A DNA stretch of 64,000 bases from Sambucus nigra (lineage: Eukaryota > Streptophyta > Magnoliopsida > Dipsacales > Adoxaceae), in contig OX422207.1 in the NCBI GenBank assembly GCA_949130495.1, forward strand, positions 785,902,384 to 785,966,383, written 5' to 3'. Positions 43,164 to 57,207 of the stretch are shown one piece after another. A program made the translations under genes and the position numbers. The notes under the pieces are model-generated. The model worked only from the letters and a program-made list of their open reading frames with translations, had not been told where the DNA came from and did no database searches. Position 1 is the first letter of the stretch; every line of letters begins with the position of its first letter.

Positions 43164-46100
43164 GGTCACCCCTATTATTGCTCGGGAAGATGGGGCTATA
43201 AGGACTGCTTGAGTGCGGCATATGATTTCCATGTATTGTCGTTGCATAAAGTGATGTCAAACTGACTTACACAGTGTGGTTAAAATGGAAAAGAGTCAGA
43301 GGGGTCTTTAAAGAGGACCACCCATTTTAATTTTAGAAATGCGTAAATTGTGCGTGTTAGCCAATGGAAGTTAGATATCAAGAGGCTTTGGAATATGGCA
43401 GAGTGTAGTATAACCGAAAGTGAAAATTTAGGGTACAATTTTCTAGGCTCATTGGAGCAAAGTTATTATGGTGGGTGTTAACCACTACATTTAGGAAGTG
43501 AAATATTAGGTCAATGGAAGGATCTTAGTTACGGTTGGACCGCAAGTTCCTTCATCTTTTATTCCGAAGGAGATGTGAATAATGTTCTAAAGTCATCTCA
43601 GGAAGGTCCAGACAGAGGTCGATTTGTGAAAATGAATTTTATACCGGATGAAGTAGGTACGATGGAAAAGAAAATTATTAAGTGGGTAATGGACTCGCGA
43701 GAGGAGTTCACAGCATTTAAGGGAAATTCTACTTGGACGATCGATACAGATGGTGACAATGTCACGTTTTGTCAGTATAGGTATTAATGCTTCTTGTGAA
43801 GGGTGCTAAAAGAATCGAAAGATTTAGTCGGAGAGTACGATTGGGTAAAATGGTGTTAGTGAATCACCGTGAGGGGGAGACCCATTAGGGGACCCATCAA
43901 AATGATCAAGATAGCCGAATTCCTACCGAGTGAAGATGAATTCAGTTGAGAATGCTAAATCTAGTTGTCTGTCCCTTTGGGTCAACAAAACTAAGAGAAT
44001 AATAAGGGTAGTCATCAGGGTTGAGTCTATCGGTGTTCGAGAGAAAGACAACCAAGATACGGTCAGCGTGGCCGAAGATAAATGGATTATATGGAGAGAT
44101 ATCATGTGGGGGTAAGACCACGTGCATTGATTTTGCCCAAAGTGAGGGATAAGAGTATGGTGCCAAGTGTGGGCAATGATGAAGATTATTTTGGGTTCAG
44201 TTTGGACAAGCGTTTCATGTCTGAGAACCATTTGAGCAGCGAGGGTGATAGGCAAGGTAGAAATATAAGTTTTATTCTCGGGTGAATGAGATATGCTTTA
44301 TGTGACACGAGCGAGTCATAATATTTTGATTTTATGTGTATGTATTTCCTATTTTTTAGTGATGTGTTATACGAGTATGATGTTATCCATGATATGATTT
44401 TTATTGATTTAAACACATTATTAGACCTAGGTCTTGGACCGAAAAAGTTGCGTAGTAGTGTATCGGGAGGGCTTCTTGTTTTGATTTCTCTTTGCGTGAC
44501 CTCCCATGCACGAAAGCAGCAAACGTCGGGAGCTGGGAGATGTTAGAACCTAGGACATTGTGGATTATTGTTCATATTATAATTAAATGGATAAATTTTT
44601 TAGAATTTGGTGAATCCCTTTGACGATATGAGATTGATATTATAAATGAGAAGAAGTGGAATTTACGTTAGTGCTCTACACATTTATTGTTGTTTCCATT
44701 TTCCTTTTAATCTTGGGCCATTGAAATAGGGTTGAACCTATGTATATGTGTATATATGTTATGATATATTGTGTAGCATACTTCTGCGTATATGTTGTCT
44801 GGTTATATTTAATCCCAGTGAGTAGGGATTTTCACTTACGTGATTCAGGGTATATTGGATTTTATCGAGCTAAGAGACATAGCTCGTGATTTATTTGCGC
44901 TAAGAAACTAGTGATAGTAAGAGTGCCATGATATATATGGTGTTGTGTAATACATAGTGGACGAGTATACTATATTGTCTCAAGAGACAGGAGTTTGAGG
45001 GTACATGCTATGAACTAAGGGCCCAACGAATTTCGATGTTCCAACAATGCTATGTAGTAGTGTATTGGAGGGGTTCCTTGTTTAGATTTCACTTTGCGTG
45101 ACGTCCCACGCATGAAACTTAGCGCATCATTGGAAGTGGGGAGATATTGGGTCTTTAGTCCACGAGTCTAGTACCTTAGTTATTATACAAGTATCTAGTT
45201 ATAACTGTGAGTTAAAAGTTATATTATGATATAAGTCCAGTGGAGTCGATAGTGCCATGAGAGAGCACTGGAATTTTTTCTTCTTTTCACCGCAAGTTAA
45301 TGGGTGGAACGATATTAACGAGAATTAAAATTTTGATTTATGGGGTGATTGAGATACCCAAGTATGATAGCCGCACTGTGAATGCGAGGGCAGCAAGATT
45401 ATGTGTATTACGTGTGAAATGTATGTGATGTTTACATTAATATGTGAGGATTATAGGGTGTATGGGCGCCCTGGTTAGCTGATTTGAAAACCGTACGAGA
45501 TAAGAGGACAGGGGAATAAATGTGAGGAATATATGCCTGTGGGTAGTCATAAATAAAGCCGAAATGGTCTGATGGATCGAATGTCGTATGAGAATGACGA
45601 TAATCTAATTATATGTGTGCAATGAGAGTTGGCACACCTGAGATGGGTTGAAAGGCTGTGAGAGGCCATCTATAAGGATATCTCTTGAGAAGAGCTAAAT
45701 ATTGTGAAATTTGGAGCGGAGTCTAACTGAGTTGAATGTTGAGAGTGACTTGAGCATAAATAGAATGGTGATGTCAATGAGGTATGAAGAGCCCAAAAGT
45801 GCATGTTGTGTCGAAATGGTGCACTGGTCGAAACTCTTGGTATACCCCAGGGAAGAAGGGGAGTATAAGTACCACTTAATGTGAGACTTTATAAGTAGTA
45901 GTTTTTGTTTGGTGATACATAGCGAGACAGTCCTTGGGCGCACCACTTACAGATAGAAATAGGTTGGTTTGAGATGGACAACCAAAACTTTTTTATCAAG
46001 CCGATAATTTTAATGTTGGAACGGGCAGACAGACTAGTAAAGGAGGATTGTACCGGTGCGAGGTGCCTCCCAATACGGTTGTGAATCAATATGAGATCCT

Positions 46101-46435
46101 TGAACCCCACCTCCGATAGGAATTTTCGAGAAGTAGCAGTGATGACATTTTGTTTTGGGCAACTCACTTCATCTATGGCTCGATGAGTAGACGGGAGGTA
46201 ACTAATTACTAGTAAAGTGGTGTGTATGCGATTTTGGAGTCACTGCGACTAATTTACTTTCGTAACTGGCCTAATTTGTAATTAAAGTAAAGCATGATAC
46301 GATAATTGGGAGGGAAATTACCGAATAGTAAAGTTGTGTGTAGCCATTTGTACCTGTTTGTTGTGGATAATGTGCCTATTAAGGTTTTGTGAGGGAAAGC
46401 CTGTTCATTCTCCCTCTGGTTGTTTAAAGGTGAGC

Positions 46436-47362
46436 AAATAAGGGCATGGGAGAAAGAAAGAAAGGAGAGAAAATAGAAACAAAGAAGAAAGAAGAGAAAA
46501 AGGAAGAAAAGGGAGAAAAGAAAATATTTTTGGCCAAGCTCCGGCGGATTTCGGCATGAGATCGTCAGATTTATCCAACCAGGCAAGTGTTTAACTTGCT
46601 TTCATCATTGTAGTGTATTTATGATCCCTCTTATAGTTGGTGTAAAAACTATAAAATGTTGGATTTGGGATTTTTGAATGAAAATGGGTTTGTGGAAATG
46701 ATTTTCATATAAAATTGATTTGATGATAATGTCTTATGAAAATCTAAACTTGAAGCATTTTAATGGTGGAAATTTGGTGAGATAATTAAATGGGCTGATT
46801 TTTGGGTTAGGGTTTAATCCATGATAATTATGATGAAATCCATGAAATTAAATGGTTGTGTTGGTGGTAAATAAGTGTGTAGTTGTTTGCGCTGTTGGTT
46901 TGGGAGATTAGGAACCTTAAATCTTGGATTGGACGAGAGTTTGAATGAATTTCGTAGAAAGAAGAAATCTGGATAGACCGGGGCGGTCAAAATTGGGGTT
47001 CCGAATCGGTTCATTTATGGCCGGATCAGTTCATTTTGGTGGTTATCGGATCGGTCCAATTATCTGATCACCGGACCGGTTCGTTTTTCTTGGCCATCGG
47101 ATCGGTCCGGCTTTAACAGAAAAGCAGAAAGGTTTTTCTTGGCCTAAAAAGGATTAGAGACGAATTCCTTTTGGAGATAAATGTTAGGGGTTTCTAAATA
47201 GAGTGCGAGGACCTCTAAAAGATTAAATGGGGGATATATAAGTCTCGAGTTAGTGGGAAAGATCCGGTATTTAAATTTAGAAATGTCTGGGATGAACGAC
47301 ATTCGAGGAATTATTCGGCGGGTTCGTATATATATATATTTGAGTGAAGAATATATATGACG

Positions 47363-47419
<57 letters not shown>

Positions 47420-48602
47420 GTCGAATATGTATGAGTAATATCCTAAAGTACGAATAGGATAATATAAGAATACTAGCTAGAGTGATAAGTTACTAATCGG
47501 AAATAAGAAATGTGAGAATTGTATCATAAGTAAGTGAATACTTATAGGATTAAAATAAGTTGTGTGCATACTTATTAATCTATAGGCATTCATATATATT
47601 CGGTATTACAAGCCAATGCCATGAGAGATAGGCATGGATAGCCGAATAAGTTTATATATATATATATGGACTAAAACAAGGAAAGAAATATGAGTAAATT
47701 TCTGGTATCTCGGAGTATAAAATCCGGAATTTAAAATGTAAAATACGTATATAATTATGAGAATATTATGTACGAGATTCTAACACTAAAATGTGAATAG
47801 TGTAAATAACTAATGAAAGTTATTTATATGGTAAGGGTAAATTAAGTGAGAGATTATATGTATAAGCTCGGGCGATAACTTAGAATATTTATGTTACGCG
47901 GGGTATTAGGAAGTTTTGTGAGATGCTAGTTAGGCTGGATAGCATAATGAGGGGTTTAAAATACATGCGATAGGTACGCACCGTTAGATGAGGGGTGTCT
48001 CATGTGAGTACGACACCGATTTAAATATGGAGAGTAACATATTTTAAATATTAAAGTAAATTAAGAACTTGCTAAAATATTTTCAAAACTCGGGCTCTAA
48101 CCCGTATCTATTTTTTTTCTTTCCTTTTGTATGCTTTTTAGGTGTCCAGACACTGGGATGACCGGATGACTATTCTTTCGAGTCAGGTGTGCTGCCGCAA
48201 CTGTGGATGTTGGTAGGAAATTGTTTTAGACATTTCTATCCTTGTGATCTAGATAGGAGGTACCGTTGTAATAATCGAGCATGTTGCCCAAATGATGTCA
48301 TTTATTTTATTTACAGTGATTTTATTTTTCGCGCATTCGATTTGATTGTAATATATGTTTATCGAGAGTTATCGGTTATTTATTTATTTATTCCATTTGT
48401 TGATTATATTCATGAGTGAATGGTTTTAATTGTGCATTAAGTTTAAAAGATTAGAAAGTTTAAAATTTTAACGCCAGGCCTAATAGCTTATTAGTAATTA
48501 ATAGGGTTTTCGACAGTGATGTTGAGAATGAAACCACATGAGATTCCTGTTTAATTTGATGTAGGACTGATCACCTGGTATTTTATTAGGCGGGGTGTCA
48601 CA
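46436..48602 (+). repeat. LTR2 of array B (5' truncated, shared by both internals)
   Basis: It begins inside the LTR at AGGGCATGGGAGAAAG, equivalent to about base 385 of LTR3, and ends CGGGGTGTCACA at 48602. It follows internal 1 directly and is itself followed by a primer site and internal 2, so one LTR serves both. Relative to LTR1 it lacks the MITEs, the Helitron and about 380 bp next to the TA microsatellite. It gives the uninterrupted reference for all LTR1 insertions. Confidence 0.88.
47364..47412. repeat. (TA)n microsatellite in LTR2
   Basis: About 24 TA units at the place where LTR1 carries the 426-bp MITE between TA runs. Confidence 0.95.
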
Positions 48603-48604
48603 GG

Positions 48605-48616
48605 TGGTATCAAAGC
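48605..48616 (+). promoter_or_regulatory. Primer-binding site of array B, internal 2
   Basis: TGGTATCAAAGC, one mismatch from the standard TGGTATCAGAGC, two bases after LTR2. Confidence 0.9.
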
Positions 48617-48744
48617 ATCAAGTTCTAGAGTCCTTAGAAATCTGTGTGGACGTACTATGCTTTCAGCGTTGCCTTTTGTTTGATATAGAGCCCTATGTTT
48701 AGGATTGCTGATTTCTATGGTGAGATTTCGTTCTCCTGTTATAA

Positions 48745-48853
<109 letters not shown>

Positions 48854-48889
48854 CTTAGTGAATCTTATTTGCGTTTAGGTGTGCTTCGT

Positions 48890-48994
48890 ATGCCGATGAC
48901 GCAGAGGACGACCAGTGAGGGCCGTTGTGAGGACAGCAGGAGAAGGGGCTCACTTGAAGTGGTTAAATATATTGGGGACGATGACCGTAGCTGA
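48890..48994 (+). CDS. 34-codon frame at the gag position, internal 2
   Basis: It begins MPMTQRTTSEGRCEDSRRRG and ends DDRS-TGA, parallel to 43059-43163. The reading frame is also open upstream through the microsatellite. Likely a gag-start relic; expression is unknown. Confidence 0.4.
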   Translation: MPMTQRTTSEGRCEDSRRRGSLEVVKYIGDDDRS

Positions 48995-51741
48995 GGTCAC
49001 CCCTATTGTTGCTCGGGAAGATGGGGCTGTAAGGACTGCTTGAATGCGGTATATGACCGCCTGTTGTAATTTTAAAAATGCAGATATTGTGTGTGTTAGC
49101 CAATGAAAGTTAGATATCCAAAGGCTTTGGCATATGGCGAAGTGTGGTATACCCGAATGTAAAAATTTGGGGTAAAATTTTCTGGGCTCATTAGAGTAAA
49201 GGTATTATGGCGGGAGTTAACCACCACATTTAGGAAGTGAAATATTAGATCAATGGAAGGATCTTAGGTACGGTTGGACCACAAGTTACTTCATCTTTTG
49301 TTCAGAATGAGATGTGAACAGTGTTCTGAACTCATCACAGGAAGGGTCGGGCAGAGGTCCATTTGTGAAAATGAATTATGTACAGGATGAAGTAGGTACA
49401 ACGGAGAAGAAAATTCTTAAGTGGGTTATGGATTCGCGAGAGGAGTTTCTATCACTTAAGGGAAATTCTCTTGGACGGTCGATACAGATGGTCAAAATGT
49501 CACGTTTTGTTAGTAGATATATTAATGCTTCTTGTGAAGGGAGCTAAAAGAATTGAAAGATTTAGTTAGGGAGTAAGACCAGGTAAATTGGTGTTAGTGA
49601 ATAACCATGAGGGGGAGACCCATTAGGGGACCCATCTAAATTATTAAGATAGCTGAAGTCCTACCTAGTGAAGATGGATTCAGTTGAGAATGGTAAAGCC
49701 AGTAGTGTGTTCGTTAGGGATAACGAAACTACGGGAACAACGAGGGTTGTCATTACGGTTGAGGCTAGTGATTTCTGAGAGAAAGACAACCCGGATACGG
49801 TCAGCGTGGTTGAAGATAAATAGATTATATGGAGAGATATCATGTGGGGGTAAGACCACATGCATTGATTTTGCCCAAACTAAGTGAATGGATAAGAGTA
49901 TGGTGCCTAGTGGGGGCAATGATTAAGATAGTTTTTGGTTTAGTTCGGACAAGCGTTTCATGTCTGAGAACCAATTGAGCAGCCATGGTGATTGGCAAGG
50001 TAGAAATATGAGTTTTATTCTCGGGTGAATGATGCATGCTTTATGTGACACGATCGTGTCACGGTATTTTGATTAGCGCTAGATTCGCGTGTGAGACGAC
50101 TTTAATGGCTATATCGATAACATTATTATGTGTATGTATTTCATGTTGTTTAGTAATGTGTTATACGAGTATGAAGTTATCCTGGATATGATTTATATTG
50201 ATTTAAGCACATTATTAGACCTAGGTCCTGTATCGACATATCTCAATAACTAACAAAGCTGTATAGTAGTGTATCAGGAGGGTTCCTTATTTAGATTTCG
50301 CTATGCGATACCTCCCATGCACGAAAGTAGAAAATGTCGGGAGCTAGGAGATGTTAGACCCTAGGACATTGTGGATTATTGTTCTTAGTATAATTAAATG
50401 AATAAATTTGTTGGGATTCAGTGTATCCCTTTGACGATATGAGATTTATATTGTAAATGAGAAAAAGTGGATTTTACATTAGTGCTTTACACATGTATTG
50501 TTATTTCCATTTTCCTTTTAATTTTGGGTCGATGGAATAGGGTAGAGCCTATGTATATGTGTATATATGTTATGATATATTGTGTAACAGACTTCTGTGT
50601 ATATGTCGTTTGGTTATATTTAATCCCGGTGAGTAGGGATCTTTACTTATGTGATTCAAGGTATGTTGGATTTTATCAAGCTGAGATACATAGCTCGTGA
50701 TTTATTTGTGCTAAGAAACTGGTGATAGTAAGACCATCATGATATACGTGGTTTTGTGTAACACATAGTGGACGAATATACTATTGTGTCAAGAGACAGG
50801 AGTTTGAGGGTACATGCTATGGACTGAGGGCCTAACGGATTTTGATGTTCCGATAATGCTAGGTAATTGTGTATTAGGGGGGTTCCTTGTTTGGATTTTA
50901 CTTTGCGAGACGTCCCATGCATGAAACATAGCGCATCGTTGGAAGTGGGGAAATTTTGGGTCTTTAGTCCACGAGTCTGGTACCGCAGTTATTATACAAG
51001 TATCTAGTTATAACTATGAGTTAAAAGTTATATTACGATATAAGGCGAGTGGAGTCGATAGTGCCATGAGAGAGCGGTGGAATTTTTTCTTCTTTTCATC
51101 ACAAGTTGATGGGTGGAACTATGTTAACGAGAATTAAAATTTTAATTTATGGTGTGATTGAGAATACCCAAGTACGATAGCCACATTGTGAATGTGAGGG
51201 CAACAAGATTATGTGTATTATGTGTGAAATGTATGTGATGTTTGCGTTAATATGTGCGGATTATAGGGTGTATGGGCGCCCTAGTTAGATAATTTTAAAA
51301 TCGTCCGAGATAAGAGGACAGGGGAATAAATGTGAGGAATATATGCCAATGGGGCAGTCATAAATAAAGCTGAAATGGTATGATGGATCGAATGTCGTAT
51401 GAGAATGACGATAATATAAGTATATGTGTGCAATGAGAGTTGGCACACCTGAGATGGGTTGAAAGGACATGAGAATCCATCTACAAAGATATCTCTTGAG
51501 AAGAGATAGATGTTGTGAAATTTGGAGCGAAGTTTAACTCAGTTGAATGTTGAGAGTGACTTACATGTAAATATGGTGATGTCAATGAGGTATGAAGAGA
51601 CCAAAAGTGCATGTTGTGGCGAAAAGGTGCACTGGTAGAAACTCTTGGTATACCCTGGGGAAGAAGGGGAGCATAAGTACCACTTAATGTGAGACTATAA
51701 GTGGAAGTTTGTGTTTGGTGAGACATAGCGAGACTGTCCTT

Positions 51742-51965
51742 CACAACACCAAATCTGCCAAATTGTCACGGTCATTGACCTTGACAAGTTGGACTTATCA
51801 AGATCAATGACCATGACAATTCTGGGGGTGATAACTTTTTTGTCACGGACTTATCACGGTCATGTCACGGTCCTTGACCGTGACAACCTTTGTCACGGCT
51901 TAGGACCGTGACAAACCCATGACATTTAATAAAAAATTATCACGGTCAATGACGGTGACAATTCT
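51742..51965. repeat. Left terminal inverted repeat and subterminal palindromes
   Basis: After the terminal 13 bp come about eight copies or half-copies of TCACGGTCAATGACCGTGA, in both orientations. In CACTA elements such subterminal repeats are the binding sites of the accessory transposase TNPA. Confidence 0.85.
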
Positions 51966-52262
51966 GGGTAGAATTGAAAAAAAACCTGCTGGGCAGTATG
52001 GCCACTACCATTGCCCAGCAATATATTTGTACTTGTTATAGCAACATTGTACCTGTTCAAACATTATATATTCAAATAATATAGAGATAGTGCAAATATA
52101 CAATCAAAATAGAGACAATATGCATCACGATAAAACCCAAATGTACCAACTTAAAAACAATACAATTCAATTCAAATAATGTCACTACATGTCTTGGGTA
52201 AGGTAACTCTGAGGAGGTGAGTAGGCCACATGATATACGAATTGACACACCCACTGATATAC

Positions 52263-52762
52263 ATCGTGCCGCATTATTCGCGCAACCACAATGGGGAGTT
52301 CTCCTTCCCGGGTATCACATGTGTGACGAGCACTTTGGACTCGATGTCTTGAAGCTCACGTCCATGAACTAGTCCACCCTGGAAGATATTCAGGTCCCTC
52401 AACCCCCGCTCTATCCGCTGGCCATCAAATACGTCCAGTATAAACACGCTCGGCCAACCAAGTGTCGACATTGGTTGATTGAAGGGAGCCAAATAAGGAA
52501 GTGGATCATCAAAGTCCGCACGTGTCGGCGATGAAGCAGCGAGGTCCACATCCTCTTCCTTCCTCACCTCTTCCTCCACCACCTTCTCCTTCCCTTTCCC
52601 CTTGTGTTTTTTTCCCAACGAATGCTTCATTAATGAGAACATATTTTGGACCATCGCCTCCAAATGAGATAGCTTCTCTTCATACGAGTCCACCGTTCGA
52701 GCCAACCCGGTGTCGCTCGTCTCCAATCCGATGATCCTAGATTTTGCCACCCGCAAGCTCAC
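52263..52762 (-). pseudogene. CACTA gene, putative 3' exon (unknown domain)
   Basis: A 162-codon frame on the minus strand follows the Transposase_24-like exon. It has a heptad-like start (RTVDSYEEKLSHLEAMVQNM), a Lys/Glu run (KKHKGKGKEKVVEEEVRKEE) and a C-terminus ending SPLWLRE. A coiled coil plus basic/acidic linker is usual for the C-terminal part of TNPA-like proteins, but I do not recognise a named domain. Homologous 3' sequence recurs inverted in LTR3 (57219-57500). A C-run at 52760-52776 precedes the frame. Confidence 0.5.
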
Positions 52763-53104
52763 CCCCCCCCCCCCCTTGTCCTCCCCTTACGATCAGAGTC
52801 AAGAACTTAGCTGAGTGCGTCTGTGGACAAAGATGCATTGTCGGCATTAGACTGCGACTCATTCACTTGCTTAAGTTTTGCCTGAAATGACAAAAAGCAC
52901 ATGATTAGTAAAATAAGTAAATTAACAAATTATAACGTAATTAACAAAAAGTAAACTGTCGAATAACTTACAATTGTGGTTGCAATGCTCGGGGACACCT
53001 CCTTGTCATTCCCCTTCTTCGTTCGAAGAGCCACATAAGTATAGAGCCTATGTGGCCTACCCCTAGGTCCACTCCTTGTCCCCCTGAATAAAAATAAAGT
53101 AAAA

Positions 53105-53608
53105 TTAGTATCGTCCCCGCGACATAAAATAATGCAGAATAATATATATATCTATAGTTATAGAAAAATTAAATCTTACCATCATCCTATGCTCCACCTC
53201 GGCATAAGACGTCCGGCCGAAGTAGTGCACGTCTATCTTTTTTGCCCGATTTTCCCTACCCGATTGGCGAGATGCCAATCGTCGCTCCCCGATCTCATTG
53301 TCAACGAACTGCTGCCATTTTGCCAATGAGATCGGCTCCTTCGGCGGGACGAATTTACTCATTCGGATAATGAACTCTCCTGTCTTCCCAAAGTACCAGG
53401 TCCGCATATTTTTCTTCCACGTCTTGTGTTGCTCCCTCAACTGCTCCAAGACGGAATCGCATAGCTTGGGATCCAGGCTGAATTGTTCATGTCCAATAAA
53501 TACAATGTTAGTTGCGAGTAAATATAAACATAAATGTAAAATGAAATTGAAATCGAAATAAAATTTTTCATATAAATATAAATATAAATACATTACATGT
53601 AGTGTCAC
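53105..53608 (-). pseudogene. CACTA gene, Transposase_24-like exon
   Basis: The minus-strand frame has SLDPKLCDSVLEQLREQHKT, WKKNMRTWYFGKTGEF, WQQFVDNEIGERRLASRQSG and RENRAKKIDVHYFGRTSYAE. This is the core of the plant transposase family Pfam Transposase_24 (Ptta/En/Spm), found in the accessory protein of CACTA elements. The first 40 residues of the frame are low-complexity and probably intron. A further upstream exon may lie at about 53620-53830 (LKLGVWVTL-like reading). Exon borders are not resolved. Whether the gene works is unclear. Confidence 0.75.
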
Positions 53609-53839
53609 CCAAACACCTAACTTGAGCTCATATGGAAACTCCTTTCAACTAATGTACCCCGGGACGATGATCGTCTTTACCAGCTCGAGGGATCTCGCTA
53701 ATAGCCCCGACTTGTTCTCGATGTCCATCCCCAATTTGCCATATTTGGGGAGCCTAGGGGTCAAGGATCCCTCGTCGCCTCCGCTACCACCGAGTCATAA
53801 CCATCATCATCGTCCTCGCCTTAATACCTGAAGGAGACA

Positions 53840-55395
53840 TTTGCCGTAAACAAATGTTATTAGTACAAATAAAAAAGAATTAGAAGAAGACATGCAAATA
53901 TGTACAATTACTACAAATAAAAATGAATTGTTACTGTTAAACACCTCAATTATGAATTCCAAAATAACAGCATCTAGCTCATAATATGTACAATTACTAA
54001 AAATTCGAAACATCCCCACCCCTACTTCCCACAAACACGCACACTATACAAGAGTGAAAATGATAAAGTGCAAATCAATTAAAAGCATTAAAAATGGAAC
54101 GTTATATAACGATCATTTTCATTATAATTACCTCTTGTGTCAACCACAGCCTAAATTCGCATGTGATAGATAACGAGCTACTTGTTCAAGTATTTGAAAG
54201 ATTGTGGGGGGGAGTGTGACGAGGAAAAATGCAAGAAGCCCCACCACACACACTCACACACACACAAACAGCCTCACCCCCCCTCCCCACCCCCACCACA
54301 CACACACACAAACAACCTCACCATGCCCCACACCCCTTCCCCCACCACACAAACACACACACAGCATCACCATTCACATAGACAACAAATTCTATAGATT
54401 TAAATAACTTGATAACAAGTCCGAGCCCAAACATAGAACAAAAACCTAGAAAGAAAATTCGTGAGTAGCATAGGAGAAACAATCCTATAACTACATTTAA
54501 TAAAGTTGATAGAGACATTATCATATACACCTCAAATCAGGAATAATTTTGTTGCAACTAATCAAAACAAAATAGCATGCTCAAATATTAAGCACAACAT
54601 TGAAAAACTTAAAAACACAACAAGCCACACACACAACCATAAATTTTCTGTGACATAATGAAATGTAATGTTTACATTAGTTGGTGTTTGGTGTCTAATC
54701 CTGACATTAATAAAAAATGAGAAAGCTAGATTATCAATATCTTCAAAACTAAAAACAAAATATTTAGTATAGAACATCACTAAACAACACAACATAACCA
54801 TGAACACTGTCCGATTTACCCTCTCTTTCTCTTTGTTAATACCTACCCTTCCTAGATTGTCGTTCTTTTGAAAAAGAACGAAAATTGGAAAAAGTTGAAT
54901 GTCGTATATTTTCTACTAAAATGGTAATAAACAACCTATAAATGAAAATAACCATGGTAAATAGGAATGTTTATTGGTTGGGTCTAGCGCACTATATGTA
55001 ATTTCAAGTAAGTTTCATTTAATTATCATAATATATATATATATTGTTCGATATATACAGTAATTTTCAAAAAAAGTTGAAAAATTCCACCCCCATATGG
55101 ACAATAATCTAGTGGTCATGCCACTTTTAAAATTAACCAACCCAACATCGATCCACTATAATCCAACAACAATGTCAACAACAAATGTGTATCCCGTACT
55201 CCTTCTAATTCATCTACTCAATTAATTATTTTCATCAATTAAACTAATAATTAAAGTGTACAATTATTAATTTACTAATTTACAATGAGGGGCAATCCTA
55301 CTTTCATAATTAATCATACATCAATTTACTAATTTACAATGAGGGGCAATCATATATTAATTTACTAAAAAAATTAATAATCAATCAATTCGTTT
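53840..55395. other. CACTA interior without recognised gene
   Basis: AT-rich with C/A-rich tracts (54240-54370, CACACA and CCCCACC). Frames here read as His/Thr/Pro or Val/Cys low complexity and are not credible. A direct repeat of TTTACTAATTTACAATGAGG occurs near 55270 and 55325. Confidence 0.45.
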
Positions 55396-55886
<491 letters not shown>

Positions 55887-55924
55887 AAGAATCGGAGGGG
55901 GAAAAAAAGAAGGGGAAGGGTTTT

Positions 55925-56135
55925 TTACTGGGACATTTATCACGGACGTATCACGGTCCTTGACCATGACAATATTATAAGGATTGTCACGGTCAATGAC
56001 CATGACAAGTCCGTGACAAATGGACTTGTTACGGTCATTGACCATTAAAAGCCATTGTCACGGATTTGTCACGGTCAATGACCGTGATAAGGCTAGCCGC
56101 TGAAAGGGTGCCAATTTACCCATTTTGGTGTAGTG
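55925..56135. repeat. Right subterminal palindromes and terminal inverted repeat
   Basis: Five to six copies of TCACGGTCAATGACCGTGA-like palindromes, then ATTTTGGTGTAGTG, the complement of a CACTA end. Confidence 0.87.
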
Positions 56136-56138
56136 CTT

Positions 56139-57207
56139 GGGCGCATCACTTACAGATGGAAATAGGTTGGTTTGAGATGGATAACTAGAACTTTTGTATC
56201 AAGCCGATAGTTCCAATGTTGGAACGGGAAGACAGGCTAGTAAAGGAGGACTGCACCGGTGCAAGGTGCCAACCAATATGGTTGTGAATCAGAATGATAT
56301 CCTTGAACCCCACCTCCGATAGGAATTTTCGTGAAGCAATAGGGATGACATTTTGTTTTGGGCAAATCGCTTCATCTATGGCCCGATGAGTAGACGGGTG
56401 GTAACTGATGACTAGTAAAGTGTGGTGTATGCGATTTTGGAGTCACTGTGGATAATTTACTTCCGTAACTAACCTAATTTGTAATTAAAGTAAAGTATGG
56501 TACGGTAATTGGGAGGGAAATTGCCGCATGGTAAAGTTGTGTGTAGACACTTGTACGTGTTTGTTGTGGACAATGTGCCTTTTAAGGTTTTGTGAGGGAA
56601 AGCTTGTTCATTCTCCCTCTGGTTGTTTAAAGGTGAGAGAATAACTATACTTTTGGATCGGACGTGATTCAAAGTCCATTGTCAAGAGGGGAATTAACCA
56701 CAAATTGTTCTGGGATGACTTTGGAGCGTCATAAGAGTTACGTCTGCATGAAACGAGATTTAAAGGACCAATTGGAGAGGTCTGATTTTTTTATGGTTTC
56801 TCTCAGGATGGGAGATTTGTGTTGGGATTAGACACGGGAAGATGTCACTTAGTGATGTGCGAATTTCCAATAATATGTAGGCAATAGAGCCAGTGATTTA
56901 TAGGCTCGTTTTATTTGGATCTCGTTGATAGAAGCACAATGTGTAATGTGCCATTATTGAAGTCAGAGTTTATGACTGATGGAGTGTATCGGTATGAAGA
57001 GAATCGAACAAGCTTGTTGTAAAGCTGGGGCTATAGTGAGTAAGCCTCTAGACAAGTGGGTAGCACTAGCAGGCATATAGTAGAGTGACCCTTATGTTAG
57101 TATGATTTGAATTTGAGTACTAGAGAAGGTGGCGTGGTTGTGATCCAAGTCTTTGGTACAGGTTTTCTCCGAATTTCGAGGATGAAATTCTCTTGTAGGG
57201 GGAAAAA
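56139..57207 (+). other. Internal region 2 of array B, right part
   Basis: It continues the non-coding internal region after CACTA. It parallels 45931-46435 up to about 56640; the rest is lost from internal 1. It ends with the palindrome GAATTTCG-AGGA-TGAAATTC (57171-57190, one mismatch) and a polypurine tract AGGGGGAAAAA (57197-57207) before LTR3. This is the only complete 3' end of the family in the window. Confidence 0.8.

Larger units (their letters stand above)
42918..46435 (+). other. Internal region 1 of array B, non-coding
   Basis: It resumes the leader interrupted by the Sirevirus, followed by an (ACAT)n(AT)n run (42939-43020), a 34-codon frame (43059-43163) and about 3.3 kb without recognisable protein. 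It aligns throughout with internal 2 (48720-51738 and 56139-56640). Phrases with no known meaning are kept in both, for example GGGGGAGACCCATTAGGGGA near 43875. The right end is a deletion junction with the LTR interior at about 46435; polypurine tract and LTR start are lost. Confidence 0.75.

Noticed and set aside
43575..44546. Several 60-70-codon frames in the LARD interior as degraded pol
   Set aside because: I looked for RT, RNase H and integrase words (VDYR, FIDD, TDAS, HHCC, DGQTER) in both copies and found none.
54182..54407. His/Thr/Pro-rich frames as genes
   Set aside because: They are translations of CACACA and CCCCACC repeats inside the CACTA element.
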